Notes: generated from the sequence alone by a model not told the origin. Positions 25,917 to 35,672 are shown, numbered from the stretch's first letter. The stretch is 64,000 bases of DNA from Pseudomonas violetae (GCF_023072615.1 NZ_JAKNRW010000001.1:124001-188000); one strand, 5' to 3'. Made by a program: numbers and translations.

Positions 25917-26267
25917 ATGTTTCGAAAAATCGTAGCCATCCTCATGTTCGTTTCATTTGTCGCCATGTCGACCTCGGGCCTGTTGATGTTCGTGATCAAT
26001 CGCACTTCGTTCACGCTGCAAATGCACCCGGTGCACAAGGTGTTTGGTCTGGTTTTGGTGCTAACCGCACTGGCGCACATCACGCTTAATTTCCGCAGTT
26101 TGAGAGCACACGCCAAGGCACGCGCCGCCGCTATCACTGGGGCGATGCTGGTGGTCGCACTGGTTGGCCTTTATGCGGTGGCTATGAGCAATAGCGTACC
26201 AGCCGACACGGCCGCAGCACTTGACGCACTCGCCCAAAAGGCCGAACAACAAATGGAAGGCCAGTAG
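25917..26267 (+). CDS. DUF4405 membrane protein
   Basis: 116 residues from the ATG at 25917. Three membrane helices: residues 4-27, 40-60 and 72-92. The motif MHPVHKVFGLVLVLTALAH followed by HITLN is the histidine-bearing core of DUF4405 and related haem- or quinone-linked membrane proteins. The C-terminus is a helical alanine-rich tail. It lies 62 bases after the GST gene. May pass electrons with the reductase, which is inference. Confidence 0.7.
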   Translation: MFRKIVAILMFVSFVAMSTSGLLMFVINRTSFTLQMHPVHKVFGLVLVLTALAHITLNFRSLRAHAKARAAAITGAMLVVALVGLYAVAMSNSVPADTAAALDALAQKAEQQMEGQ

Positions 26268-26943
26268 CCCTTGCATTACAGCAAGTAGCTCGGCCATTCG
26301 TGGCTTAGCTACAAGCAAGGCAGGCAGAAACTACCATCGGCAACAGGCTAGGATTTTCACTCCCCTCGCTGGCCAGTCAGGGTCTACCGCGACGGCCTGA
26401 ACTCTAGTTCTGAGCGGTACTAAAAGTGGGAGGATTACCGCGGGAAGTAGACCTGCGTCGGCTGATCTAGGAACAGGTTAGGCGAGATATTCCACAACTT
26501 CTGGCCCTGTAGCCAGTGAACTCGTCTCAGCCCGGTCGGCTATTCCAGCTACTCAGGAAGTGTCTGGCCGCGCAGCCCAAACAGAGCCGCAATGTGTCCT
26601 CTTGGGGCTGGGGTCAGCATCAGTAGCGGTGGTTCATTGGCATTGTTCACACTGCGCTTGAGAGCTGCTTCGTACAGTGTGCTCATCAGCGATTGCCGTT
26701 GCGCCTCAGCAACCACTCCCCCTCCCTGCGCAGCAAGCCATATCACTGCCCCACGACGTAGCGCTTGGTAACGAATCGCACCACCTTGGTGTTACCGCGC
26801 ACACATAAAAGACGTTCCGCAGACGTAAAAACACTCAATAACGCCTTTAATTAAAGACATGGCATGATATTAGCCTGTGTTTAATTACTTGATTGTTGAA
26901 CAATCTAGTCGCTGCGTAATTTCCATCAAACTAGGATACGAAC
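26268..26943. other. Intergenic region upstream of the ABC transporter
   Basis: About 675 bases. A 65-codon minus-strand frame (26549-26746) has a protein-like look but no identifiable relatives by eye; it may be a gene remnant. Close to the transporter gene is a perfect palindrome CTTTAATTAAAG (26845-26856) and a second TTTAATTA 23 bases on, plausible GntR- or Lrp-type operator sequence. AT-rich promoter sequence surrounds them. Confidence 0.4.
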
Positions 26944-27798
26944 ATGCAAAAAGGTCTGATAGGCAAGAAAACCAAGCGTAACCTGACGCTGACGATCGCC
27001 CTGGCTTGCGTGGCGCCGCTACTGTCTGCCGCAGAGATCAAGGGCACGCTGAACCAGGGGGAACTGCTGGTAGGCTCCGACCTCACCTACCCGCCCTACA
27101 CCTATCTTGAGCAAAAGCAGCCAGCAGGCTTCGACCCTGAGTTTATGGCGTTGATGGGCAAGCAACTAGGGTTGGAGCCGCGCTTCCTCGATACCCGTTT
27201 CGCCAACCTGATACTGGGCGTCAATGCCCAGCGCTTCGACCTAGTCGCCTCGGCGCTGTATGTCACCCCGGAGCGCAGCAAGCAGGTGGATTTTCTCAGC
27301 TACCTAAAGACCGGTTCCTCGCTGATGGTGCTCAGCACCAGCGACTTCAAGCCACAGCAACCGGAGGATCTTTGTGGCAAGCGTGTGGGCTCAATCATGG
27401 GCGCGTCTTGGATTCCGAAGCTCAACAAAGTTTCCGCCGAGCACTGCCTACCCTCAGGCAAGCCGGCAATCCAGTCCCGTGAATTCCCGACCTCGCCCGA
27501 AGTGGCTCAGGCCCTGCTGGCCCATGCGATCGATGTACAGATGGAAGACCCTGCGGTAGCCAAGATCACCGTAGAAAAACTGCAGGGCAGGACCATCATC
27601 AGCTCCAAGGAACTGATCTATCCAGTGGTCATTGGCCTAGCCGTGAGAAAGAACAACCAGGCACTACTGGAGAAGCTGACCACTGCTTTCGCCCAGATCA
27701 AACAGAGCGGTAGCTACGGCGAGCTGCTCGCCCGCTACAACCTGGCCGAACCGAGCGCCAAAGAAATCCGAGCAGCGCTAGGCACCAGCGCACCATGA
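26944..27798 (+). CDS. Amino-acid ABC transporter substrate-binding protein
   Basis: 284 residues with a signal peptide (TLTIALACVAPLLSAAE). Family-3 solute-binding fold: LLVGSDLTYPPYTYLEQ, AGFDPEFMALMGKQLGL, FDLVASALYVTPERSKQVDF, LCGKRVGSIMGAS. Binds a polar amino acid or related compound in the periplasm and hands it to the permease encoded 84 bases downstream. Given the PxpABC genes after it, 5-oxoproline or a lactam-derived amino acid is a reasonable guess for the ligand. Confidence 0.85.
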   Translation: MQKGLIGKKTKRNLTLTIALACVAPLLSAAEIKGTLNQGELLVGSDLTYPPYTYLEQKQPAGFDPEFMALMGKQLGLEPRFLDTRFANLILGVNAQRFDLVASALYVTPERSKQVDFLSYLKTGSSLMVLSTSDFKPQQPEDLCGKRVGSIMGASWIPKLNKVSAEHCLPSGKPAIQSREFPTSPEVAQALLAHAIDVQMEDPAVAKITVEKLQGRTIISSKELIYPVVIGLAVRKNNQALLEKLTTAFAQIKQSGSYGELLARYNLAEPSAKEIRAALGTSAP

Positions 27799-27882
27799 GA
27801 CACCGCTATTGGGCGTGCCCAATAGCGGATACATCGATCTTTTCCTGCTTGCACAAAGATCACAGCAACGTGGAGTAAGAAC

Positions 27883-29391
27883 ATGCAATTCGATTGGCAC
27901 TACACCTTGAGCCTGTTTTGGAACGGCGACTTCTGGCGAGCCGTGGCGACAGTGGTCGAGCTGAGTCTGGAAACCTGGCTGCTAGGGATCGTTCTCGGCT
28001 TTTTCCTGGCCCTAGCGCGACAGTCGCAGCGGCGCTTTCTACGTGACGCGGCAGGTCTCTACATCTGGTTTTTTCGCAGCCTGCCGCTACTGGTTCTGCT
28101 GATCTTCGTTTACAACCTGCCCCAGGTGTTTCCTTCCACCAGCGCGCTACTTTCCAATCCCTACTCGGCAGGTCTTATCGCCTTGGTGCTCAGTGAAGCC
28201 GCGTATATCGCCGAAATCCATCGCGGCGGCCTGCTGGCGGTGGTCAAGGGGCAGCTGGAAGCGGGCAAGGCGCTGGGCGTCGGTTATCGCGGCGTACAGC
28301 GACTGATCGTGGTACCCCAAGCGTTGCGCGTAGCCTTGCCGACCCTGGCCAATGAATACATCACCATTGTCAAGTTGACCTCGCTGGTCTCGGTTATTTC
28401 GTTGTCGGAAATTCTCCTGGTGGGCCAACAGCTCTATACCCAGAATTTCCTAGTCATGGAGACCATGTTCGCGGTGGCCTTCTACTACGTGTTTATCGTC
28501 ACCGTTTTCAGTCGTCTGTTGCGCCTACTGGAGAATCACCTGGACGTAACCCGACGTAAACCGAAGAGCATCGCCACTGCCGAACTAGGGCAGGTAGCGA
28601 CCGGGGGAGTCGCCGACCAGGCCAAGCCAGGCGAGTTTGCCCTGCAGGCGCGGGGCGTACGCAAGTCTTATGGCGCGCTGGAGGTACTCAAGGGCGTCGA
28701 TCTGAATGTGCGCTGGGGCGAGGTGGTGTCGATCATCGGCCCATCAGGCTCGGGCAAGACCACGCTGATCCGCACCATGAATGGCCTGGAAAACCTGGAT
28801 CATGGCGAAATCACCCTGCAAGGCTTACCGTTCCTGCGCGGCACCAAGGAGCCGGGGGGTGCCCTGGGTAACAAGGTGCATATGCAGGGTATCGTGCATG
28901 TCGGGATGGTCTTCCAGAGCTTCAACTTGTTCCCGCACAAGACAACCCTGGAAAACGTCATGCTCGCACCGGTCTATCACGACCATGGTGACGGCGAAGA
29001 ACTGCGCTTGTTGAGCCTGGCACTGCTGCGCAAGGTGGGCATGCTCGAGCATGCCGGCAAATACCCTCACCAGCTTTCCGGCGGCCAGCAGCAGCGCGTA
29101 GCGATTGCCCGGGCGCTGGCGATGCGACCTTCGGTCATGCTGTTCGACGAGCCGACCTCAGCCCTCGACCCTGAGCTGGTCGGCGATGTACTGGCAGTGA
29201 TTGAAGAACTGGCCCGCGAAGGCATGACCATGGTGATCGTCACCCACGAAATGAACTTCGCCTTCAAACTCTCCGATCGAGTGATCTTTATGGAAGACGG
29301 CGAGATTATCCAGAACGCCCCGCCGCAAGAAATGCTTGAGCAGCGCAGCGAGCGCATGACCAAGTTCCTCAAAGACGTACAACTGGCGTAA
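27883..29391 (+). CDS. Fused permease-ATPase of amino-acid ABC transporter
   Basis: 502 residues combining two proteins that are usually separate. Residues 1-220 are a HisM/GlnP-type permease with five to six membrane helices and the EAA loop (EAGKALGVGYRGVQRLIVVP). Residues 250-500 are the ATPase: Walker A GPSGSGKTTLIRTMNG, Q-loop VFQSFNLFPH, signature QLSGGQQQRVAIARAL, Walker B VMLFDEPTSALDP, H-loop VTHEMNFA. Homodimerisation would give the complete transporter. Located between the binding protein and the GntR gene. Confidence 0.9.
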   Translation: MQFDWHYTLSLFWNGDFWRAVATVVELSLETWLLGIVLGFFLALARQSQRRFLRDAAGLYIWFFRSLPLLVLLIFVYNLPQVFPSTSALLSNPYSAGLIALVLSEAAYIAEIHRGGLLAVVKGQLEAGKALGVGYRGVQRLIVVPQALRVALPTLANEYITIVKLTSLVSVISLSEILLVGQQLYTQNFLVMETMFAVAFYYVFIVTVFSRLLRLLENHLDVTRRKPKSIATAELGQVATGGVADQAKPGEFALQARGVRKSYGALEVLKGVDLNVRWGEVVSIIGPSGSGKTTLIRTMNGLENLDHGEITLQGLPFLRGTKEPGGALGNKVHMQGIVHVGMVFQSFNLFPHKTTLENVMLAPVYHDHGDGEELRLLSLALLRKVGMLEHAGKYPHQLSGGQQQRVAIARALAMRPSVMLFDEPTSALDPELVGDVLAVIEELAREGMTMVIVTHEMNFAFKLSDRVIFMEDGEIIQNAPPQEMLEQRSERMTKFLKDVQLA

Positions 29392-29408
29392 GCCGTGGGA
29401 GCGCAATA

Positions 29409-30074
29409 GTGAGTCAAACCAAGGAAAAAAGTCTGCCGCTGACGGACCAGGTCGCCATCGAACTGCGCAAAGACATCATCGGCGGACGCCTGTTACCGGG
29501 CATGCCACTGGTAGAAAGCGATCTGGTCAAAGCCTACAGCGCCTCGCGTAATACGGTCCGCGAGGCGCTGCACCAGCTAGGCCGCGAAGGCCTGACTCGC
29601 TACGTGCGTAACAAAGGCGTGATGGTGCGCCAGCTGGGCATCGACGAAGTGCGCGATATCTTCAAGGTCCGCCGCACCCTCGAATTGCAGGCGATCGCAG
29701 CGAGCAAGCCGCTGCGCGAATACCAGTCCGACCTGATGCTCGAGGCTATCGAGGCGGCGCAACTGGCCCGGGAGCGCGAGAACTGGCAAGCCTTCGGTAC
29801 CCACAGCCTGCGTTTTCACCAACATATCGTTGGCCTGCTACGCAGTCCGCTGTTCGACGAATTCTTCACCAATGTCACGGCCCAAATGCGCCTGGTGTTT
29901 GCCAACGCCCCCAGCGAGGAAACCTTCCAGAAACCCTGGCTCGAGCGTGACCGGCATATCCACGACCTGCTGGGTGACGGCCGCAAGAAAGAAGCCGAGG
30001 AAGCCATGAGCAGCTACCTCAACGATTCCGAGCTCGTGCTGCTAGACATTCTAAGCAGCTTTCCAAAACACTGA
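29409..30074 (+). CDS. GntR-family (FCD) transcription regulator
   Basis: 221 residues from GTG with GGAG seven bases upstream, 17 bases after the transporter gene. N-terminal winged helix: LRKDIIGGRLLPGMPLVESD and YSASRNTVREALHQLGREGL. C-terminal FCD helical domain with FKVRRTLELQAI, SLRFHQHIVGL and LERDRHIHDLL, the metal- and ligand-binding histidines. FadR-type regulators usually repress neighbouring catabolic genes until a substrate binds; here the likely targets are the transporter and the DUF1989-pxp genes. Confidence 0.85.
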   Translation: MSQTKEKSLPLTDQVAIELRKDIIGGRLLPGMPLVESDLVKAYSASRNTVREALHQLGREGLTRYVRNKGVMVRQLGIDEVRDIFKVRRTLELQAIAASKPLREYQSDLMLEAIEAAQLARERENWQAFGTHSLRFHQHIVGLLRSPLFDEFFTNVTAQMRLVFANAPSEETFQKPWLERDRHIHDLLGDGRKKEAEEAMSSYLNDSELVLLDILSSFPKH

Positions 30075-30089
30075 TAAAGAGAACTCTCC

Positions 30090-30941
30090 ATGCACAAAGA
30101 CTATCCAGCGGCCTACCAAGTCAGCAAAGGCGCCGCATTGCAGGTCGACAAAGCCTTCTATGACCGCGTGCGCGAATCCAAGGAAAGTCGCACCCTGGTC
30201 GAGCAATTCGAGGTACCGATCCGCACCGGCCGTGCGTGGAAAGTGCCGGCCGGTCATGTTTTTCGCGTGACCACCCCTGTCGGCCCCCAGGTCGGCGACT
30301 TCAACGTGTGGAGTGCCAACGACCCCCGCGAACGCATGTGGGCAGCCCGTACCCGCCAGTTGCAGGGCGCTCACGTCACCACTTACGACCGGCTGTGGTC
30401 GAACCTACCCTTTCTACGACCGATGGTTACCATCACTGATGACAGCCTGGCCGACTTCGGCATCGACGAACATGGCGGTCGCCTGCACGACTTGCTGGGC
30501 ACCCGCTGCGACCCCTACGTGAACAAGATGCTCACCGGCGAAGACTTTCATCACCATTGCCATTCCAATCTGACCCGCGCCGTGTTGCCCCACGGCTTGA
30601 CCGAGTTCGATGTGCATGACGTGCTGAATATTTTCCAGTGCACCGGCCTCAATCACGACGACATGTACTTCATGAAGGCCTGCCCGGCGAAACAAGGTGA
30701 TTACCTAGAGTTCTTCGCTGAAATCGATCTACTGTGCGCCCTCTCTACTTGCCCGGGCGGTGACCTGTCCCTGCCGATGTGGGGCCCGGACGCAGAAGAT
30801 CCGCTCAAAGTCTGCCGGCCGCTGGGCGTGGAAATCTACCGCCTCGACGAGTCGCTGTTGGACGGTTGGAAACAGCCCGAGCGCGCCTCCTATAACGGCA
30901 ATCATGGCCTGCTTATACCCAAAGCCGAGTGGGAAAAGTAA
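30090..30941 (+). CDS. DUF1989 (urea carboxylase-associated) family protein
   Basis: 283 residues. DUF1989 features: [40 protein letters not shown], then HHHCHSNL and [14 protein letters not shown], with histidines and cysteines that could bind metal. Members sit next to urea carboxylase and other amide-using operons but have no proven activity. It lies between the GntR gene and the 5-oxoprolinase subunits; a hairpin terminator separates it from pxpA. Possibly a hydrolase preparing the substrate, which is inference. Confidence 0.8.
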   Translation: MHKDYPAAYQVSKGAALQVDKAFYDRVRESKESRTLVEQFEVPIRTGRAWKVPAGHVFRVTTPVGPQVGDFNVWSANDPRERMWAARTRQLQGAHVTTYDRLWSNLPFLRPMVTITDDSLADFGIDEHGGRLHDLLGTRCDPYVNKMLTGEDFHHHCHSNLTRAVLPHGLTEFDVHDVLNIFQCTGLNHDDMYFMKACPAKQGDYLEFFAEIDLLCALSTCPGGDLSLPMWGPDAEDPLKVCRPLGVEIYRLDESLLDGWKQPERASYNGNHGLLIPKAEWEK

Positions 30942-30956
30942 CGACAGGGTAAATCG

Positions 30957-30987
30957 ACACCCGGGCGCTCTCCCGTCCCGGGTGTTT
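30957..30987 (+). terminator. Hairpin terminator after the DUF1989 gene
   Basis: Perfect 9-bp stem ACACCCGGG / CCCGGGTGT with an 11-base loop, followed by TTCGC. It begins 16 bases after the stop codon. The weak T run suggests partial read-through into pxpA. Confidence 0.65.
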
Positions 30988-31026
30988 CGCAGCCTGGCTA
31001 CACAGCTTAAGCAGGAGTCACCGACC

Positions 31027-31782
31027 ATGAACACACCACTACTACTGAACTGCGATATCGGGGAAAGCTTCGGGGCCTGGACAATGGGCTGCGACGTTGA
31101 GGTTATGCCCTATATCGATTGCGCCAATATCGCCTGCGGCTTCCATGCTTCCGACCCGGCCACTATGCGTAAGACCGTGGCCCTGGCCCTGGCCAGCGAC
31201 GTACGCATCGGCGCTCACCCGGCCTATCCGGACCTGGTCGGCTTCGGTCGCCGCTCCATGAGCTGCTCGCCGCAAGAGATCGAAGATCTGTTGCTCTATC
31301 AGATTGGCGCACTGGAGGGTATATGCCGCGCGCAAGGCGGTCGAGTGCAATACGTCAAGCCACATGGTGCGCTCTACAACGACATGATGCGCGACCCCAA
31401 GTTACTACGAGCGGTAGTCAAGGCGGTGGCCGCTTATGGGGGAGAGTTGCGGCTAATGCTCATGGCTACGCGAGATAACGCTTCTGCCCTAGCCCTTGCC
31501 GACGAGTTTGACGTGCCGCTGTGGTTCGAAGCCTTCGCCGACCGGGCCTATGATCCGACTGGCCACCTGGTTTCACGCAGCTTGCCTGGGGCCGTGCACC
31601 GTGACAGCGAAACCGTGGTCGGCCAGGCTCTAGCCTTGGCTCGCGGCGAAAGCCTGGTCACCAGTGACGGCAGCCTTCTGCAGCTTCAGGTCGACACCCT
31701 CTGCGTACATGGAGATAACGCTGGCTCGATTGCCGCTGTGAAGCGCATTCGCCAGGCCCTCAAGGAGCCGCAGACGGTATGA
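31027..31782 (+). CDS. pxpA: 5-oxoprolinase subunit A (LamB/YcsF family)
   Basis: 251 residues from the ATG at 31027; longer readings extend antisense-like into the DUF1989 gene. LamB/YcsF fold: [66 protein letters not shown]. With PxpB and PxpC it forms the ATP-dependent bacterial 5-oxoprolinase that opens pyroglutamate to glutamate. The pxpB start overlaps its stop by four bases. Confidence 0.9.
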   Translation: MNTPLLLNCDIGESFGAWTMGCDVEVMPYIDCANIACGFHASDPATMRKTVALALASDVRIGAHPAYPDLVGFGRRSMSCSPQEIEDLLLYQIGALEGICRAQGGRVQYVKPHGALYNDMMRDPKLLRAVVKAVAAYGGELRLMLMATRDNASALALADEFDVPLWFEAFADRAYDPTGHLVSRSLPGAVHRDSETVVGQALALARGESLVTSDGSLLQLQVDTLCVHGDNAGSIAAVKRIRQALKEPQTV

Positions 31783-32489
31783 AGATCCGAATCGAAATCG
31801 TCGCCGTCGACTGCCTGATGGTGCGGTTGTTTGATGTCATTGACGAAACCAACATGCCCTGGATGCTCGCCGCGATCCGGCGTCTGCGCGAATGCTTCGG
31901 TCAGGGACTGATTGACCTAGTGCCGTCCTACACCACGCTGATGGTCCATTACGACCTACGCCAACTGCTCGCGAGCGACGCGCGGGCTTTGATCGCTCAG
32001 GCTCTCGACGATTTGCAGCCTGATGCCGGCGGTAGCGGCAGTGGTCGCACTCATCGCCTGGCGGTATGGTACGACCCCAGCGTCGGCCCGGAACTGAAGC
32101 TGCTGGCATCCCGCTGCGGGCGTTCCATTAACGAAGTCATCGAGCGCCACAGTGCCCACGAGTATCAGGTGTTTGCACTCGGCTTCGCACCAGGTTTCGC
32201 CTTTATGGGCCAGGTAGAGGAAATACTCGCCAGCCCGCGCCTGAGCACCCCGCGCAAGCGTGTGGCAGCCGGCAGCGTCGGCATTGCCGAACGTCAGACC
32301 GCCGCTTACCCCCAAGTCTCGCCCGGTGGCTGGAACCTGATAGGGCGCACGCCGGTACGGCTGTTTGACCGCGCCCTGAACGGCTACAGCCTTCTGCAAC
32401 CGGGCGACCGGGTGCGTTTCGAAGCGGTCAGCCATGACGAATTTATCCGTCTCGGCGGCGACGACACACCACTGGAGGCGAATGCATGA
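31779..32489 (+). CDS. pxpB: 5-oxoprolinase subunit B
   Basis: 236 residues with the KipI/PxpB signature: [13 protein letters not shown], then [15 protein letters not shown] and [30 protein letters not shown]. Longer by some 15 residues than E. coli PxpB. Both ends overlap neighbours by four bases, so pxpABC is one translationally coupled unit. Functions with subunits A and C in ATP-dependent 5-oxoproline hydrolysis. Confidence 0.9.
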   Translation: MKIRIEIVAVDCLMVRLFDVIDETNMPWMLAAIRRLRECFGQGLIDLVPSYTTLMVHYDLRQLLASDARALIAQALDDLQPDAGGSGSGRTHRLAVWYDPSVGPELKLLASRCGRSINEVIERHSAHEYQVFALGFAPGFAFMGQVEEILASPRLSTPRKRVAAGSVGIAERQTAAYPQVSPGGWNLIGRTPVRLFDRALNGYSLLQPGDRVRFEAVSHDEFIRLGGDDTPLEANA

Positions 32490-33403
32490 GTGGCCTGTTG
32501 GTAGAACGCAGCACCACCCTGATCCAGCTGCAAGACAGCGGCCGCTTCGGGACTCGCCAGCTTGGCGTGACCCAGGGCGGCGCCACCGACTGGATTTCCA
32601 TGTTCTGGGCCAACTGGCTGCTGGGCAATCCATTGGGAGCGGCGGTGATCGAGATCACCCTCGGCGGCCTCAGTCTGATTGCCCAGCAGGATGCCTGCCT
32701 GGCCCTTGCCGGCGCCGACCTCGGCGCCACCCTCGACGGCCAGCCGATACAGCCCTGGCGCAGTTTTCTCGTGCGCCGTGATCAGCGCCTCGTATTCAGA
32801 CAGCCGATCCAGGGCGCGCGGGCCTACCTAGCGGCCCCAGGTGGTTTCGATGCGACGCCAACTATGGGCAGCAAGTCCACTGTCTGCCGTGAAGGCCTGG
32901 GCGGCCTTCACGGCTCGGGTCAGGCGTTGGCGATAGGCGATCGACTCCGCTGGTCCAACACGTCCCCGGCGCCAAGGGAGCTAGAAGCTAATAGGATCCC
33001 CGATCTGAGCCCGGCCAAACCCCTGGAAACCGTGCTGGGTGCACAGATCGCCGACTTCGCTGGACAGAGCCTGTTCGATGCCTTCAACAGCCCCTGGCAA
33101 GTTGACTCAAGGGCCGACCGCATGGGCGTGCGCCTGCTTGGCCCGACCCTGCGCTACCAGGGAAAGGCACTGATCTCCGAAGGTATTCCCCTGGGTGCTA
33201 TCCAGATACCGCCGGATGGCCAGCCGATCGTTCTGCTCAACGACCGCCAAACCATCGGTGGCTACCCCCGATTGGGCGCCCTGACCCCACGTTCGCTGGC
33301 TCGCCTAGCGCAGTGTGTGCCAGGTACCAGGCTGCGCTTATCGCCAATCCTTCAGGAGTGCGCCCAAGAACAGCATATGCGCGTATTAGCCCTATGGAAT
33401 TAG
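32486..33403 (+). CDS. pxpC: 5-oxoprolinase subunit C
   Basis: 305 residues of the biotin-dependent-carboxyltransferase-like (KipA/PxpC) family: LIQLQDSGRFGTRQLGVTQG, ACLALAGADLGATL, RAYLAAPGGFD, GSKSTVCREGLGGLHG and VLLNDRQTIGGYPRLG. Completes the three-subunit 5-oxoprolinase. After its stop there is only a weak CCCC/GGGG hairpin. Confidence 0.9.
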   Translation: MSGLLVERSTTLIQLQDSGRFGTRQLGVTQGGATDWISMFWANWLLGNPLGAAVIEITLGGLSLIAQQDACLALAGADLGATLDGQPIQPWRSFLVRRDQRLVFRQPIQGARAYLAAPGGFDATPTMGSKSTVCREGLGGLHGSGQALAIGDRLRWSNTSPAPRELEANRIPDLSPAKPLETVLGAQIADFAGQSLFDAFNSPWQVDSRADRMGVRLLGPTLRYQGKALISEGIPLGAIQIPPDGQPIVLLNDRQTIGGYPRLGALTPRSLARLAQCVPGTRLRLSPILQECAQEQHMRVLALWN

Positions 33404-33966
33404 CGCGGCGACATACCCCAGAATGGGGGTGATAGAGCGTTAGCTGCCTGTCCCTTATGGGTTATACAGCCCATTAGAGGCATCCAGCTTCAGCGATATG
33501 GCCACTCACGCAGGGCTGGATTACGCGCTTTATCCGCGATGTAGCTGTGTTTTAATCGGTGTTAGCTTGTTTTCCCTTTCTTCCATGTGTCTAGAGGGGG
33601 GAACCGTCGCTGAGTTTGTGGACAGATATTACCGTCCCTTTTCTCATCTTTGAGGTGGAAACTGGCCCATGCTTCTAAGGGGGCATGGGCCAGCCGTCGC
33701 TTCAGGGGTTGGCGGACAGGTTCTGTATCCGCCTAGGAAGACCGGATGGGATCTTCATGGAGTACAGCTGGCGTCTGATCGTTCACTTGCAGTGCAATCG
33801 GGATACCCTGTTTATCGCAACCGAGATCACTCTCGCTCTTGGCCACCATGTAATGGTCTACTGATCCAGGCGAATTCTGGCATTAACCCAGGAGAGCTCG
33901 CCTGAATTTGGACTCGACACTTTGAGTCATGCTGCCGTTGAATCTTGCTCCTGAGATGAGCGCGTA
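33404..33966. other. Scar-like region before the broken mmsA gene
   Basis: 560 bases without a gene. It holds CCCC-AGAAT-GGGG just after pxpC and an 11-bp perfect stem (CTGGCCCATGC / GCATGGGCCAG, 33662-33693). Homology of the downstream gene begins abruptly at 33970, so this stretch is probably the result of a deletion or insertion. Confidence 0.45.
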
Positions 33967-34800
33967 ATGGCGGTTAGCTTTGTCGGCTCGACGCCAATTA
34001 CCGAGTACATCTACAAAGCCACCAACGCCAAGCGCTGCCAGGCACTGGGCGGCGCCAAAAACCACGCCATCGTGATGCCCGATGCCGATATGGATAACGT
34101 GGTTAATCAGCTGCTCGGTGCCGCGTTTGGTTCCTCCGGCGAGCGCTGCATGGCGTTGTCGGTGGTCGTGGGTGATGCCGCTGCCGATGCGCTGGTGGAG
34201 AAAGTGCAAAAAGCCATGCAGTCACTGAAGGTCGGCGCCTTCTCGGAAAAGAGCAACGACTTCGGTCCCGTGATCACCAAAGCGCACCAGCAAAAGGTGG
34301 TGGGTTATATCAACAGTGCCGAAGAGCAGGGCGCCACTATCGTGGTCGACGGCCGCCACCCCAAGGTAGCCGGTTATGAAAACGGCTTCTTCGTCGGCGG
34401 CACGCTGATCGATAACGTCAACGCGGAAATGCTCAGCTACAAGGAGGAGATTTTTGGCCCGGTACTGCAAGTAGTGCGGGTTAACAGCATGCAGGAAGCC
34501 ATGGACCTGATCGATGCCCATGAGTATGGCAACGGCACCTGCATCTTCACCCGCGATGGCGAAGCAGCGCGTTACTTCTCGGACAACATCAAAGTCGGCA
34601 TGGTCGGTATTAACGTACCGTTACCGGTGCCGGTGGCCTATCACAGCTTCGGCGGCTGGAAACGCTCGTTGTTCGGTGACTTGCATGCTTACGGTCCCGA
34701 TGGCGTGCGCTTTTACACCAAGCGTAAAACCGTTACCCAGCGCTGGCCTTCGGCCGGTGTGCGTGAAGGCGCCGAGTTCTCCATGCCGACCATGAAGTGA
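33967..34800 (+). pseudogene. 5'-truncated methylmalonate/malonate-semialdehyde dehydrogenase (mmsA-like)
   Basis: 277 residues where the family has about 500. The frame begins within the NAD-binding domain (AVSFVGSTPITEYIY) and includes the catalytic cysteine region (SSGERCMALSVVV) and the C-terminal signature (SFGGWKRSLFGDLHAYG). The whole N-terminal substrate and coenzyme region is missing and the local ATG is fortuitous, so it is most likely a remnant. The strong terminator downstream is intact. Adjacency to acuR-acuI suggests a former acrylate or 3-hydroxypropionate pathway; DddC belongs to this family. Confidence 0.85.
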
Positions 34801-34830
34801 AGGCGCACCGCTGACGCTTTGTTAGAAGTC

Positions 34831-34866
34831 GGCTGCACCTCCTGAGCATGGAGGTGCAGCCTTTTT
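34831..34866 (+). terminator. Strong rho-independent terminator
   Basis: 12-bp perfect stem GGCTGCACCTCC / GGAGGTGCAGCC, 7-base loop, then five T. It follows the mmsA-like remnant. Confidence 0.95.
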
Positions 34867-34958
34867 GCAAATTGGCTAGTTATGCAGCGTCTTCAACGCG
34901 CTATCCCGCTATACAAGCCGCACAGGTATGCGTTGGTAATGGCAATGAGTGTTGTGTG

Positions 34959-34994
34959 TTGACATTAAATACGATCGGTCTAATATATCGACCA
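34959..34994 (+). promoter_or_regulatory. acuR promoter and overlapping operator
   Basis: TTGACA (34959-34964), a 16-base spacer and TAATAT (34981-34986) form a near-consensus sigma-70 promoter. The spacer contains ACGATCGGTCTAA, shared with the site before acuI. The start point would fall almost on the acuR ATG, so the mRNA is probably leaderless and autoregulated. Confidence 0.7.
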
Positions 34995-35626
34995 TGACTA
35001 TTACTAAGCCGCAAGTCCGTCGAGGCCGCCCGCCAAACGTTGCCCGTGAGCACGCTGACACACGCGAGGCACTACTGCGTTGTGGGATGGAGGTACTGAC
35101 CGAGCAAGGTTTTGCAGCAACCGGCATCGACGCGGTCCTCAAGCGGGTCAGTGTTCCCAAGGGCTCTTTCTATCACTACTTCGACAGTAAGGAAGCCTTC
35201 GGGCAGGCGGTCTTGCGCCGTTATGCCGATTACTTTGCCCGCAAGCTGGATCGCTGGTTGCTGGATACTACGGAGCTGCCCCTCCAGCGCCTGCGAAACT
35301 TTGTTGAGGACGCCAAGTCCGGAATGATCAAGTACCAGTTCCGTCGGGGCTGCCTAGTCGGCAATCTTGGTCAGGAAATCGTTGTCTTACCCGAGAGCTT
35401 CCGCAATGAGTTGGAGGACGTACTGCTCGATTGGCAAAAGCGTTTAACTATCTGTTTGCGCCAAGCGGTCAATCAGGGGCAGATAGACGCAGATAGTGAC
35501 TGCGAAGCCCTGGCGGCCTTTTTTTGGATCGGCTGGGAAGGTGCGGTTTTACGCGCCAGGCTGGTACAGGATGTGCGGCCACTGGATGTATTCACTAATG
35601 GATTTCTCACAGGTATTACGCGGTGA
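34994..35626 (+). CDS. acuR: TetR-family regulator, AcuR-like
   Basis: 210 residues from the ATG at 34994. TetR HTH: LLRCGMEVLTEQGFAATGID, SVPKGSFYHYFDSKEAFGQAVL. The ligand domain contains FRRGCLVGNLGQEI, typical of the AcuR group that senses acrylate or acryloyl-CoA. No ribosome-binding site is present, in line with a leaderless transcript. The next gene is acuI, as in known acuR-acuI pairs, and both share an operator sequence, so the protein likely represses both. Confidence 0.8.
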   Translation: MTITKPQVRRGRPPNVAREHADTREALLRCGMEVLTEQGFAATGIDAVLKRVSVPKGSFYHYFDSKEAFGQAVLRRYADYFARKLDRWLLDTTELPLQRLRNFVEDAKSGMIKYQFRRGCLVGNLGQEIVVLPESFRNELEDVLLDWQKRLTICLRQAVNQGQIDADSDCEALAAFFWIGWEGAVLRARLVQDVRPLDVFTNGFLTGITR

Positions 35627-35643
35627 TTTTCTTCGCCATTTAA

Positions 35644-35658
35644 TAGACGATCGGTCTA
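35644..35658 (+). promoter_or_regulatory. AcuR-type operator before acuI
   Basis: TAGAC-GATCG-GTCTA, a dyad with 5-bp half-sites, sits 14 bases before the acuI ATG. Twelve bases (ACGATCGGTCTA) are identical to the acuR promoter region. Confidence 0.65.
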
Positions 35659-35672
35659 AATTGGAGCTGGCA

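Noticed and set aside
26549..26746. 65-codon minus-strand frame
   Set aside because: Looks somewhat protein-like but has no neighbours, start signal or recognised family; mentioned only as a possible remnant.
33404..33430. CsoR/FrmR-type operator (CCCC-AGAAT-GGGG)
   Set aside because: No such regulator gene nearby and the G/C runs are short; equally a weak terminator of pxpC.
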